From Endomicrobiales bacterium (lineage in GTDB: Bacteria; Elusimicrobiota; Endomicrobiia; Endomicrobiales; JAFGGC01): a stretch of DNA of 45,274 nt. The stretch is from the NCBI GenBank assembly GCA_016930715.1, contig JAFGGC010000032.1:1-45274 (forward strand). Reading direction: 5' to 3'. The position numbers and the translations under genes were made by a program. Below the pieces are notes generated by a model. That model was not told where the DNA came from and searched no databases. It worked only from the letters and a program-made list of their open reading frames with translations. Of the stretch, positions 31,955 to 39,786 are shown piece by piece. Every line of letters starts with the position of its first letter. Position 1 is the stretch's first letter.

Positions 31955-33400
31955 TTATTTCCTTTGTTTGCGTTTGGTGCCGTGCGCCCGGCCGCCGTAC
32001 CTGCCCGGGTGTTTCCCGGTCCAGCAGTACAGGCAGAGCCTTTCCTCGGGCAGGCCGATGGCTTTCACCATGTCGTCCACGGTCTGATAGGTGAGCGACG
32101 TGACTTCTATGTCGCGCCTTATCCAATCGACCATTTTCCTGTACTTGCTGTTCGTGTGGTCGATGTACTCGCTGACGTCGTCTATGTCGCGCCCCTCCAA
32201 GCTCTTTATCGCCTTGCGCGAAGCGAGCTCGTGTATGGACCTTGTGGAAAGGTTGAACCTGCAGGGAAACATCAGGGGCGGGCAGGCCGGACGTATGTGG
32301 ACTTCCCTTGCGCCGGCGTCCCAGAGCTTCTTGACCGTGAAATTTTTCAGCTGGGTTCCTCTAACTATAGAATCCTCGCAAAGGACGATGCTGTTGCCCT
32401 TGATTATTTCCTTTATAGCTATGAGCTTCATCTTCGCGACGAGGTCTCGGGTTTTCTGGGAAGGAGGGGTGTAGCTTCTGCCGTATCCGGGAGTGTACTT
32501 CACGAGAGGCCTTCTGAAAGGGGCCTTTGATTCAATGGAATATCCTATTGCGTGTGCGAGCCCCGAGTCAGGTACGCCCGAGACGAGGTCAGGTTTCAGG
32601 CCCTTGTCCCTCTTGGCGAGGAAGCGGCCGCATTTTTCGCGGACCACTTCGGCGTTTATGCCTTCGTAGTCCGAGGCCGGAAATCCCGTGTATATCCAAA
32701 GGAACGCGCATATCTGGTTGGTCCTTTCAGCTTTGCGCTTGTTGACGAGACCCTTGGGCGTCATCAGCACTATTTCCCCGGGCCCCAGGTCCTTTGCGGC
32801 CTCGAATCCGAGGTTCGGGAAAGCCGAGGTTTCGCTGGTGACAGCCCAGGTCGCCGCGTTTCTTCCGATCGTCAGGGGGGTGTAGCCCATCCTGTCCCGG
32901 GCGGCGTAGATGCCTTCCTTGTTGAGGATAAGCAGGGAGCACGAACCCCGGATGGCCGAGAACATCCTCTCGATGCCGTCAACGATATTCTTCCCTTCGG
33001 TTATCAGTTTTGCCACGAGTTCCGTGGGGTTCACCGTGCTCTTGCTGACCTCGGAGAAGGAAATGCCTTTTGAAAACATTTTAGGCACTAGCGCGTCGAT
33101 GTTCTCTATCAGTCCGTTCGTGACTATGCAGAGAGGCCCGAACTTGGAATTGAGGTAAATCGGCTGTTCTTCGAACGAGCTAACGACGCCTATCCCCTTG
33201 TTGCCTTTCATCCGTTTTGAATCCTCGAAGAACTTGGATTTGAACTGGCTCTGGCTTATGTTGTGTATCTGGCGGACAAGCTCGTCCCCCCACATCGCCA
33301 TGCCGCCGTACTCCGTGCCTAAATGCGAGTGATAGTCAGTGCCGTAGAGCACGACGTCCGAACAATCCTGGTTCGAAACCGCTCCGAAAATACCGCTCAT
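31955..33400 (-). CDS. PurF-like amidophosphoribosyltransferase lacking the Cys nucleophile
   Basis: A 481-residue protein with PurF architecture: an N-terminal Ntn-type glutaminase fold (about 1-230, including GTDYHSHLGTEYGGMA and GSCSLLIL-type strands) and a phosphoribosyltransferase domain with the PRPP loop LCEDSIVRGTQ (about 338-348). PurF normally makes 5-phosphoribosylamine from PRPP and glutamine, using Cys2 exposed after Met removal. Here the protein starts MSGIFGAVS, so residue 2 is Ser. The start is firm: GGAGG lies 8 nt upstream and the fold begins at once. The C terminus has a CLYC motif. It may use ammonia, have another nucleophile, or have a different role. Confidence 0.87.
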   Translation of the reverse strand: MSGIFGAVSNQDCSDVVLYGTDYHSHLGTEYGGMAMWGDELVRQIHNISQSQFKSKFFEDSKRMKGNKGIGVVSSFEEQPIYLNSKFGPLCIVTNGLIENIDALVPKMFSKGISFSEVSKSTVNPTELVAKLITEGKNIVDGIERMFSAIRGSCSLLILNKEGIYAARDRMGYTPLTIGRNAATWAVTSETSAFPNLGFEAAKDLGPGEIVLMTPKGLVNKRKAERTNQICAFLWIYTGFPASDYEGINAEVVREKCGRFLAKRDKGLKPDLVSGVPDSGLAHAIGYSIESKAPFRRPLVKYTPGYGRSYTPPSQKTRDLVAKMKLIAIKEIIKGNSIVLCEDSIVRGTQLKNFTVKKLWDAGAREVHIRPACPPLMFPCRFNLSTRSIHELASRKAIKSLEGRDIDDVSEYIDHTNSKYRKMVDWIRRDIEVTSLTYQTVDDMVKAIGLPEERLCLYCWTGKHPGRYGGRAHGTKRKQRK

Positions 33401-33416
33401 GCTGAATGCCTCCGTT

Positions 33417-34109
33417 CTATATCAGGTTGTTTTCCTTGAAACTGAAGTAACCGTTGCCTCCTATTATGATGTGGTCAAGAAGCTTTATGTCCACCGTGTC
33501 GAGCGCCTCCTTCACCGAGCTCGTAGTGGAGATGTCGTCTTTTGAAGGGTCGGTCGAGCCAGCGGGGTGGTTGTGGGCTATTATTACCCCGCAGCAGTTG
33601 TTCAGAAGCGCCCTTTCCACTATTTTCCTCGGATACACGACGGACCTGTCGACGGTTCCGGTCTGGATGCTTTCGGCCTTCATCAGGTTATTCTTTGAAT
33701 TCAAAAACAGCGCGCAGAAGACCTCGTCCCTGGAGCCTTTCAGGAACGACCTTAGGTAGTCCGCCGCGAAAGAAGGCGAAGAAAGAAGGTCTTTCTTGGC
33801 GGAAGCCGCCCTGGCGTAATACCAGGACGTTTCCCTCAAGAATTTAAGAAGGGCCGCGGCCTGGTCCTTGACGCCCGTCACGGTTTTAAGTTCGCCGACG
33901 CCCGCTTCAAGGACGGCGGCGAAACTGCCGAACTTTTTGAGAAGTTCTTTTGCCGCGGGCTTGGTGTCCTTCTGGGGAACCGCGAACGTCAGGGCCAGCT
34001 CCAGCACCTCGTAATCGGCAAAGGCGTTAAGGCCGGACCTCAAAAACCTTTCTTTGAGCCGTTTCCTGTGGCCGAAATAATGTGGAGCCGGTTTTTTTGA
34101 CGCTGGCAT
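33417..34109 (-). CDS. radC: RadC-like JAB/MPN-domain protein
   Basis: A 230-residue protein with an N-terminal helix-hairpin-helix-like region (about 20-95: DYEVLELALTFAVPQKDTKPAAKELLKKFG) and a C-terminal JAB metalloprotease-like fold. The metal motif AHNHPAGSTDPSKDD (about 178-192) gives H-x-H-x10-D. RadC was once linked to DNA repair, but its biochemical role is unsettled. It starts 1 nt after the nadE stop and precedes the PurF-like gene by 16 nt. Confidence 0.9.
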   Translation of the reverse strand: MPASKKPAPHYFGHRKRLKERFLRSGLNAFADYEVLELALTFAVPQKDTKPAAKELLKKFGSFAAVLEAGVGELKTVTGVKDQAAALLKFLRETSWYYARAASAKKDLLSSPSFAADYLRSFLKGSRDEVFCALFLNSKNNLMKAESIQTGTVDRSVVYPRKIVERALLNNCCGVIIAHNHPAGSTDPSKDDISTTSSVKEALDTVDIKLLDHIIIGGNGYFSFKENNLI

Positions 34110-34110
34110 G

Positions 34111-35742
34111 CTATGTTGAGCCCGCTTTCTGGCCGTATCGGTTGGTTATGGGCATACGCCGGTCCCTGCCGAACGCCCTCGGAGTGATTTTCACGCCCGG
34201 GGGCGCCTGCCTTCTTTTATATTCGCTTTTGTCGACAAGGTTCAGGACTTTCGCCACGGTCTCGCTTTTAAAGCCCGCTTTTGATATCGCCTCAGGGTTC
34301 CTGAGCTCTTCAATGTAGAGCTTCAGTATGGGGTCCAGCGTTTCGTATTTAGGAAGGGAATCGCTGTCTTTCTGGTTGAGCCTCAGTTCCGCCGTCGGTT
34401 CCTTGGTTATTATTCTTTCCGGGATGACGCTGTTTATGGAATTCCTGTATCTCGCCAGCCGCCACACGAGCGTCTTGGGGACGTCCTTTATGAGGGCGAA
34501 TCCCCCGGCCATGTCGCCGTAGAGCGTCGCGTAACCAGTGCTCATCTCGGATTTGTTCCCGGTAGTGATCACGAGCCATCCGAACTTGTTGGAAAGAGCC
34601 ATCAGAATGTTGCCTCTTATGCGGGCCTGAAGGTTTTCTTCCGTTATGTCCTGTTTTTTGTCCCTGAAATGCTCTTTTAGAATACTCGCGTAGCTCTTGA
34701 ACACGTCGTCTATCGGAATTATCCTGAAATCAATCCCGAGGTTGTCGGCGAGCTTCTTGGCGTCTTCGAAAGATTCCTGGGAAGAATACACTGAGGGCAT
34801 GAACACGGCGTGGACGCTTTTCTTGCCGACGGCGTCCTTGGCGACGGTGGCGACAAGGGCGGAATCTATCCCTCCGCTGAGCCCGATGACGACGTGCCCG
34901 AAACCGTTTTTTATGACGTAATCCCTGAGCCCGAGCTGAAGGGCCTCGTAGACCTCTTCTTCCGTTGACGGAAGATCGGCCTTTTTCGTGCCTTCTTCCG
35001 CCGGGGCCATGCTCTCTTTGGGCAGTATGTCGGCTATCAACAGTTCTTCGTTGAAACCCTGAGCCCGGGCCGTTATCCTGCCTTGAGGGTCGGCCACCAT
35101 GCTGAAACCGTCGAAAACAAGCTCGTCCTGCGCGCCGATGAGGTTCGAGTACGCCATGTGCACCTTGAATTTCCGGGCGATGGATGATATCAGGTCCTGG
35201 CGCTGTTTGATCTTTCCAGTATGGTAGGGCGACGCGTTAAGGACTATGACGAGCTTCACTCCCTGCCTGCAGAGGGCGCTTACCGGACCTTCCGACTGCC
35301 AGACATCCTCGCAAATGGCAATTCCGATCCTCATTCCGTTGAGGCTTATAACCGCCGGTTTGTTCCCGGGTTTGAAATACCTCTTTTCGTCGAACACGCC
35401 GTAATTCGGCAGTACCATCTTGTGGTATATCTTGCTGATTTTGCCTTTTGATATGAAAGCGGCGGCGTTGTAGCGGTTTTTTTCTTTCGAGTCCGCGAAA
35501 CCTATGACCGCAGGTATGTCCCGCATTCCTTTTGCTATTTTTTTGAGGTAGTGGATGTTGTCGGCGATGAATCGGGGTTTGAGCAGGAGGTCCTCGGGAG
35601 GATAACCGGTTATCGCCAGCTCCGGGAAGACCACAATGTCGGCGTGAAGCGAACGGGCCTTCCTGTAATATTCGATTATCTTGTGCGAATTGCCGGTAAG
35701 GTCGCCCACGGTGCAGTTAATCTGCGCCAGCGCTATTTTCAT
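34111..35742 (-). CDS. nadE: glutamine-dependent NAD+ synthetase
   Basis: A 543-residue two-domain enzyme for the last step of NAD+ synthesis, amidating nicotinate adenine dinucleotide. The N-terminal nitrilase-type glutaminase has the E-K-C triad E41 (FPELAITGYPP), K108 (KMVLPNYGVFDEKRYF) and C144 (IAICEDVW). The C-terminal NAD synthase has the PP-loop GLSGGIDSALVATVA (about 285-299) and KSEMSTGYATLYGDMAGG. GAGGA in the end of the preceding gene forms the ribosome site, so the RF-like gene, nadE and radC are coupled with 1-nt gaps. Confidence 0.97.
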   Translation of the reverse strand: MKIALAQINCTVGDLTGNSHKIIEYYRKARSLHADIVVFPELAITGYPPEDLLLKPRFIADNIHYLKKIAKGMRDIPAVIGFADSKEKNRYNAAAFISKGKISKIYHKMVLPNYGVFDEKRYFKPGNKPAVISLNGMRIGIAICEDVWQSEGPVSALCRQGVKLVIVLNASPYHTGKIKQRQDLISSIARKFKVHMAYSNLIGAQDELVFDGFSMVADPQGRITARAQGFNEELLIADILPKESMAPAEEGTKKADLPSTEEEVYEALQLGLRDYVIKNGFGHVVIGLSGGIDSALVATVAKDAVGKKSVHAVFMPSVYSSQESFEDAKKLADNLGIDFRIIPIDDVFKSYASILKEHFRDKKQDITEENLQARIRGNILMALSNKFGWLVITTGNKSEMSTGYATLYGDMAGGFALIKDVPKTLVWRLARYRNSINSVIPERIITKEPTAELRLNQKDSDSLPKYETLDPILKLYIEELRNPEAISKAGFKSETVAKVLNLVDKSEYKRRQAPPGVKITPRAFGRDRRMPITNRYGQKAGST

Positions 35743-35743
35743 C

Positions 35744-36157
35744 TTATTCCTCGTGACTCAAGGGAGCCCTCATTGACTTTTTTTCGGCCGTGTGCCTTTT
35801 GTCAGCCAGCATTTTTTCTTTGGCTCTTCTGGAGCGTTTTCTCTTCTGCCTTCTTATGCGTTCTATTTCCTGCTGCTTCGCGCTTTTTGCTCCGAGGACC
35901 ATCGCTTCTATCTTTTCGGCGAGTATCCGCCTTGCCAGGAACCTGTTTATGCTCTGGGAACGTTCCCTCTGGCACTTGACTTCGATGCCGGACGGCACGT
36001 GGCGCAGCCAGACGCACGTTGAGGTCTTGTTCACGTTCTGGCCGCCCTTTCCCTGCGAACGGACGAATTTTTCCTCAAGGTCGGATTCGCGTATGCCCAG
36101 CCTTGACATCCTGTCTTCAAGGTCCTTCTGTTTAGAAAAACTGACGCCGAATAGCAA
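35744..36157 (-). CDS. release-factor-like GGQ protein (ArfB-type)
   Basis: A 137-residue protein carrying a class I release-factor catalytic domain with FVRSQGKGGQNVNKTST (31-47; GGQ at 38-40), lacking codon-recognition domains. The C terminus (about 100-130) is strongly basic (RRQKRKRSRRAKEKM). That layout is that of ArfB/YaeJ-like peptidyl-tRNA hydrolases, which rescue stalled ribosomes by placing the basic tail in the mRNA channel. The start is TTG at 36157, which keeps the FGVSFSKQKDLEDRM segment common in the family. An ATG at 36109 would give a shorter form. A MITE-like element ends 4 nt before the TTG. Confidence 0.88.
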   Translation of the reverse strand: MLFGVSFSKQKDLEDRMSRLGIRESDLEEKFVRSQGKGGQNVNKTSTCVWLRHVPSGIEVKCQRERSQSINRFLARRILAEKIEAMVLGAKSAKQQEIERIRRQKRKRSRRAKEKMLADKRHTAEKKSMRAPLSHEE

Positions 36158-36161
36158 TTTA

Positions 36162-36285
36162 CCCCGTTAGAGATCCGCCGCTACAGCTTCGGCGGACGGA
36201 ATTCTTTGAGTTTATTAAATATCGAAAGTATGTTCTGGTTCTCATTAAATTATCTCAAATATCACTCAATATATCTCTAACGGGG
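36162..36285. mobile_element. MITE-like element, copy 2 (hydrolase-RF-like gap)
   Basis: This 124-bp element is bounded by CCCCGTTAGAGAT (36162-36174) and ATCTCTAACGGGG (36273-36285). It has the same subterminal hairpin as copy 1, here TCCGCCG/CGGCGGA, and the same core GGAATTC-TTTGAGTTT and AATATCGAAAGT. It fills the whole gap, directly touching the stop of the hydrolase gene and ending 4 nt before the start codon of the RF-like gene. There is no open reading frame of its own. Confidence 0.8.
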
Positions 36286-37026
36286 TTAACGTCCTTTTAT
36301 CCAGTCGAATATCTGCGATTGCAGATCGTCATCGAGCATTTGAACGCCGTGCCCGCTCGATACGAAGATTGATTTAAAACTTTTTCTTGATTTGAGCTGC
36401 AACGCGATGTGCTCGCACGACTGGTACGAGTATCCATCCGCATATGACGAAACAACCAGAGTAGGAGTTTCCCTTTTTATTTTGGTTATGGACCTGCGGA
36501 TGTCGTATCCGGCGTATTCTATGCCGGGAGACAAGAGAACGAGCGGGCCTGTAAACCCGTTTTCAGCCGCGTATGTCAGCGAAATATTGGCTCCGAGGCT
36601 CGCTCCGAAGAGGCCTACTTTGTCCCTGCTTATTCCAAGGTTGACGGTCAAGTGGTTGACGACTTTATCAAGGTCATCCCTCATCTTCGACCATTCGGAG
36701 CCGGGATAGGGGCGGCCGAATTCCTGATAGGTCCTCCTGCGGCCGGCGGAATCAAGGACGCTGTCTCCGTGGCCCCTGGCGTCATAGGCCAGAGAGCCGA
36801 AACCGCGCGATGTCAGGAACTTCACGAATCCCGTCCATTCCTGCCTGTTGCTGCCGAGTCCGTGCAAAAAAACAAAAGTTGTTTTTCCCGGCGACGGGGG
36901 CTGAAAATCGGCCTGTAAGAGGACATTGTCGTTCGTCTGTATGACGACGCTTTCGGCGCCCGCCTGAGAGAACAAGTACGCGGAAAGCAGAAAAATCATT
37001 GCGCCGAGTTTAATCCCCGAGTTCAT
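36286..37026 (-). CDS. secreted alpha/beta hydrolase
   Basis: A 246-residue protein from the chosen ATG, with a signal peptide (1-24, MNSGIKLGAMIFLL... AGA|ES). The alpha/beta-hydrolase core shows the oxyanion segment FLHGLGSNRQEW, nucleophile elbow GASLGA (S143), acid D197 (SSYADGYS) and base H226 (SSGHGV), a complete triad. Substrate is unknown; family members act on esters or peptides. A GTG 8 codons earlier is possible, but the ATG gives a better signal peptide. The start overlaps the diguanylate cyclase gene by 17 nt, so translation is probably coupled. Confidence 0.86.
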   Translation of the reverse strand: MNSGIKLGAMIFLLSAYLFSQAGAESVVIQTNDNVLLQADFQPPSPGKTTFVFLHGLGSNRQEWTGFVKFLTSRGFGSLAYDARGHGDSVLDSAGRRRTYQEFGRPYPGSEWSKMRDDLDKVVNHLTVNLGISRDKVGLFGASLGANISLTYAAENGFTGPLVLLSPGIEYAGYDIRRSITKIKRETPTLVVSSYADGYSYQSCEHIALQLKSRKSFKSIFVSSGHGVQMLDDDLQSQIFDWIKGR

Positions 37027-38458
37027 CGCATTTTGAATAGGCACAGACACCGTCCTTGCCGTGTTTTTTGACCCAATAAAGGGCCTTGTCGGCCTTGTTG
37101 ACCAGTTCGGATTTTATTGTGGCGTCCAGAGGGTAGCACACGAGGCCGATACTGATGGTTATTCTGGCGCTCTGGAGGTTCATCCTGAAATCGTGGTTCC
37201 TGATGCTCTGGCGGATTCTTTCCGCGATGATCATCGCGCCCTCGGTGTCCGTTCCGGGAAGTATTATGGCTATTTCCTCGCCGCCGTAGCGCGAAGCGAC
37301 GTCGATAGCCCTGATGTTGTCCTGTATTATCTTCGAAACGGTGCTCAGGACTGTATCGCCGGCCTGATGCCCGAAGGTGTCGTTGAAATTCTTGAAATTG
37401 TCTATGTCTATCATTAGCAGCGAAAGGCTGCTGCCGAACCTGCTCGCCCTTGAGATTTCCTCGCTCAGGCGCTCGTAGAAGAACCTGTGGTTGAAGAGCC
37501 CGGTCAGGCTGTCCGTGATGGAGAGCTTCTCGACTTTTTCGAAAAGGCGCGAATTCTCTATGACCGTGGAAAGCTGGTCGGCGAGGATGGACAGGAACGA
37601 AAGGTCGTGCGACGTGAGCGGCTGTCTTGAAAAAAGGTTATCGACAATCAGAAGGCCTGTCTTCCTGCCCTTGCAGTATATGGGCACGTAGGTTATCAGG
37701 TCCGACGAGAATTTCCTGAGCGGCATCCGCGGCTTGTTGTCGTAAAGGATGTTGTCAAAGATGTATGCGATGTTGGAGGCGTCCTCGAGGCTCTTGAAAT
37801 AGCCCCTGAAATCGATGCTCAGGTTCTCTCGTATCTTGTTTGTGTCGTCGAGAAGGTAGACCTGCGCCCTGTCGTAGCCGAGGTCCTTGACGAGCGAAGA
37901 CAAGGCGAGTTCAAGCACCTCTCCGAGCTTTAGAGTGGTCGCTATGGCCGTTCCTATCTGTGTCAACGTCGTTAACTTGTCGACCTGGTGTTTTTGGTGC
38001 TGGTGATTTATTATGTTGTATATTCCAACGGAGAATAATGTCGAGAAGTTCCTTAGAGAGTCCACCTGGGACGCCTTCAGCTCCTTCTGGGTTATGAAGT
38101 TGTCGACCCTGAGGACTCCCAGCCTTTTCTTGTTGTACGAGAGAGGAATGTACACGGCGTATTCCGGCGCGCCCGGACAGACGACCTCCTTGAGGTTGTT
38201 GATGGCGACAGACAGGTTCCCGGCTTTTTTCGACCTGACGTAGCTTTCCCCCTCGCCTTCCATTTCTCCGTGCTTGGTCACTATCTGTCTCGGCTGCAGC
38301 ACCGACTCGTGCTCGTCAAGGAGAAATACGGCGGCGCGGTCGAAATTCAGGCTCGTTATGAGAAGCTCGAGGTTCCGACGGATGGCTCCGTCGATGTTCG
38401 TGATGCTTGTCTGGAAGTTTTCGGAAACTTCAAGGAGTATGTTCCTGGAAATCTTCAT
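37010..38458 (-). CDS. GAF-GAF-GGDEF diguanylate cyclase
   Basis: A 482-residue cytoplasmic protein without membrane segments. Two GAF-like sensor domains (about 15-150 and 165-300) precede a GGDEF domain (about 315-475). The active-site motif is RYGGEEIAIILP (GGEEI, about 392-396). DITDSLTGLFNHRFF-type and MIDIDNFKNFNDTFGHQAGD segments supply metal and substrate residues, and R-A-I-D lies five residues before GGEEI, forming an intact product-inhibition I-site. It should make cyclic-di-GMP from two GTP. It begins on the base directly after the stop of a signal-less SBP gene, with GGAG inside that gene, so the two are co-translated. Confidence 0.92.
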   Translation of the reverse strand: MKISRNILLEVSENFQTSITNIDGAIRRNLELLITSLNFDRAAVFLLDEHESVLQPRQIVTKHGEMEGEGESYVRSKKAGNLSVAINNLKEVVCPGAPEYAVYIPLSYNKKRLGVLRVDNFITQKELKASQVDSLRNFSTLFSVGIYNIINHQHQKHQVDKLTTLTQIGTAIATTLKLGEVLELALSSLVKDLGYDRAQVYLLDDTNKIRENLSIDFRGYFKSLEDASNIAYIFDNILYDNKPRMPLRKFSSDLITYVPIYCKGRKTGLLIVDNLFSRQPLTSHDLSFLSILADQLSTVIENSRLFEKVEKLSITDSLTGLFNHRFFYERLSEEISRASRFGSSLSLLMIDIDNFKNFNDTFGHQAGDTVLSTVSKIIQDNIRAIDVASRYGGEEIAIILPGTDTEGAMIIAERIRQSIRNHDFRMNLQSARITISIGLVCYPLDATIKSELVNKADKALYWVKKHGKDGVCAYSKCDELGD

Positions 38459-39691
38459 TTATTCTCCGAAGACCGACAGCATGTATTCTATTTCCTGGTT
38501 GATTTCCGTTATGTTGGCGAAGAACGCGGTCTGGTTGAAGTTGGATTGCCTGAAATCCATAAGGGTTTGTGCTATGCCCTTTACCGCTATCTGTTCTATG
38601 CTGCCCCAAAGCGGATGGACGGGGAAGCTCTTGCCGTAGCGGTTTATGGAATCCTCGAAAACCTTCTGTTCCGGCTTGTCGACGTTGAGCGAAACGTGCG
38701 TTTCGGTCCTGCCGGGTATCATATTCACGCTGGAGCAGAACCTTGAAAGCGAATCCTTCTGCGTCAGGAACTCGATGAACTTCCAGGCCTTGTCAGGGTT
38801 CTTTGAAAAGCTCGTCACGGCGAGGGCGCTGCCGCCGGCGAAATTGAACCTCCCGGCTTTTCCCGCAGGTACGTTCATCACGCCGAAGTTCTGCGCTCGC
38901 TGTTTTCCGATGTAGTGCTTGAACTTGTCGTTCAGGTACGCCTGAAGCGGCCAGGTACTTGAAAACATGAACGCGTAGGTGTCGTGAAGGAAAAAATTCT
39001 CCGCTACTTCCCCCGCGTTCTGCTCGAGGGACGGTTCCGATATCAGGTGGTTCAGTATGAGGTCCGAGAAGTATTTCAGGCCCTGGTGGGTTTCCTCGCT
39101 GGTGAAGGTGGCGTGTTTCGCGTCGTCGGACACGAAATTGCCTCCGTTGGACCAGACGAAGCTGGCCAGGTCCTGAAGGACCGCGAGCTCCTTCTGGCAC
39201 GAGAAGCCGATTGGCGGGATTTGTTTTCCTTCATTATGGGCCTTCGAAAGCCTTATGCAGGCCAGCCTGAAGTTCTCCCAGCTGTTCACTGATTCGGGTT
39301 CTATGTTGCTTTTTTTAAGGAAGTCCTTCCTGTAGTAAAGCACGCGCCCGTCGCAGAACCAGGGCAGCGCCCAGTAGCTGTCGAAATAGCGGCACATGTT
39401 GAGGATCGTGTCCGAAAATTTCGCGTTGTTGATGCGTTTCTTGTCGACTTTTTCTATCGCGCCGAGGTAGGCGAGCGTTCCGACCCAGGTCGTGCCTATC
39501 TGTATGACATCAGGGCCTGATTTTTCTTTTATGGCCTCGATGAGCTTGAACCATACCCTGGACCAGGAGAGTATCTCGTACTCCACCTTGATTTTCGGGT
39601 TGACGCGGGAGAAATGCCTTATTTCCGTGTCTATGACGTCCTTGCTCTCGAACCCCGCGTTTGGCATCAGCCAGAATTTAATGGTAGTCAT
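38459..39691 (-). CDS. sugar-type ABC substrate-binding protein without signal peptide
   Basis: A 410-residue protein with the fold pattern of family 1 carbohydrate-binding SBPs (TIKFWLMPNAG, GPDVIQIGTTWVG, LPWFCDGRVLYYRKDFL, NFAGGSALAV, DKAWKFIEFLT). It starts as a mature SBP: there is no hydrophobic segment or lipobox, and an in-frame TGA lies two codons before the ATG, so no export signal can be added. There is also no ribosome site, and a low-complexity repeat occupies the whole gap to the permease gene. It is followed without gap by the diguanylate cyclase. It may be a cytoplasmic sugar sensor or an SBP whose signal was lost. Confidence 0.88.
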   Translation of the reverse strand: MTTIKFWLMPNAGFESKDVIDTEIRHFSRVNPKIKVEYEILSWSRVWFKLIEAIKEKSGPDVIQIGTTWVGTLAYLGAIEKVDKKRINNAKFSDTILNMCRYFDSYWALPWFCDGRVLYYRKDFLKKSNIEPESVNSWENFRLACIRLSKAHNEGKQIPPIGFSCQKELAVLQDLASFVWSNGGNFVSDDAKHATFTSEETHQGLKYFSDLILNHLISEPSLEQNAGEVAENFFLHDTYAFMFSSTWPLQAYLNDKFKHYIGKQRAQNFGVMNVPAGKAGRFNFAGGSALAVTSFSKNPDKAWKFIEFLTQKDSLSRFCSSVNMIPGRTETHVSLNVDKPEQKVFEDSINRYGKSFPVHPLWGSIEQIAVKGIAQTLMDFRQSNFNQTAFFANITEINQEIEYMLSVFGE

Positions 39692-39704
39692 AATAAGTCA
39701 GATA

Positions 39705-39786
39705 CAAGTTAAAGGGTAAATGGTAAAAGTTAACGGCCAAGGTCTTTGACTTTAACTTTCACCTTTCAACTTTTACCTTTCACAAT
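39705..39786. repeat. AAAGGTAAAAGTT-type repeat between permease and SBP genes
   Basis: Words AAGTTAAAGGGTAAA, TGGTAAAAGTTAA on one arm and CTTTAACTTTCACC, TTTCAACTTTTACC on the other form an imperfect inverted repeat. The element starts right after the permease stop (39787) and ends about 13 nt before the SBP start codon, filling the gap completely. Confidence 0.6.

Noticed and set aside
31266-32126. 286-codon frame on the minus strand overlapping the beta-barrel gene
   Set aside because: Arg- and His-rich translation in a shifted frame; the other frame has a signal peptide and barrel pattern.
36286-37050. GTG start for the secreted hydrolase
   Set aside because: It would place eight extra polar residues before the signal peptide; the ATG at 37026 gives a normal one, though the GTG has an AAGGA very close and cannot be excluded.
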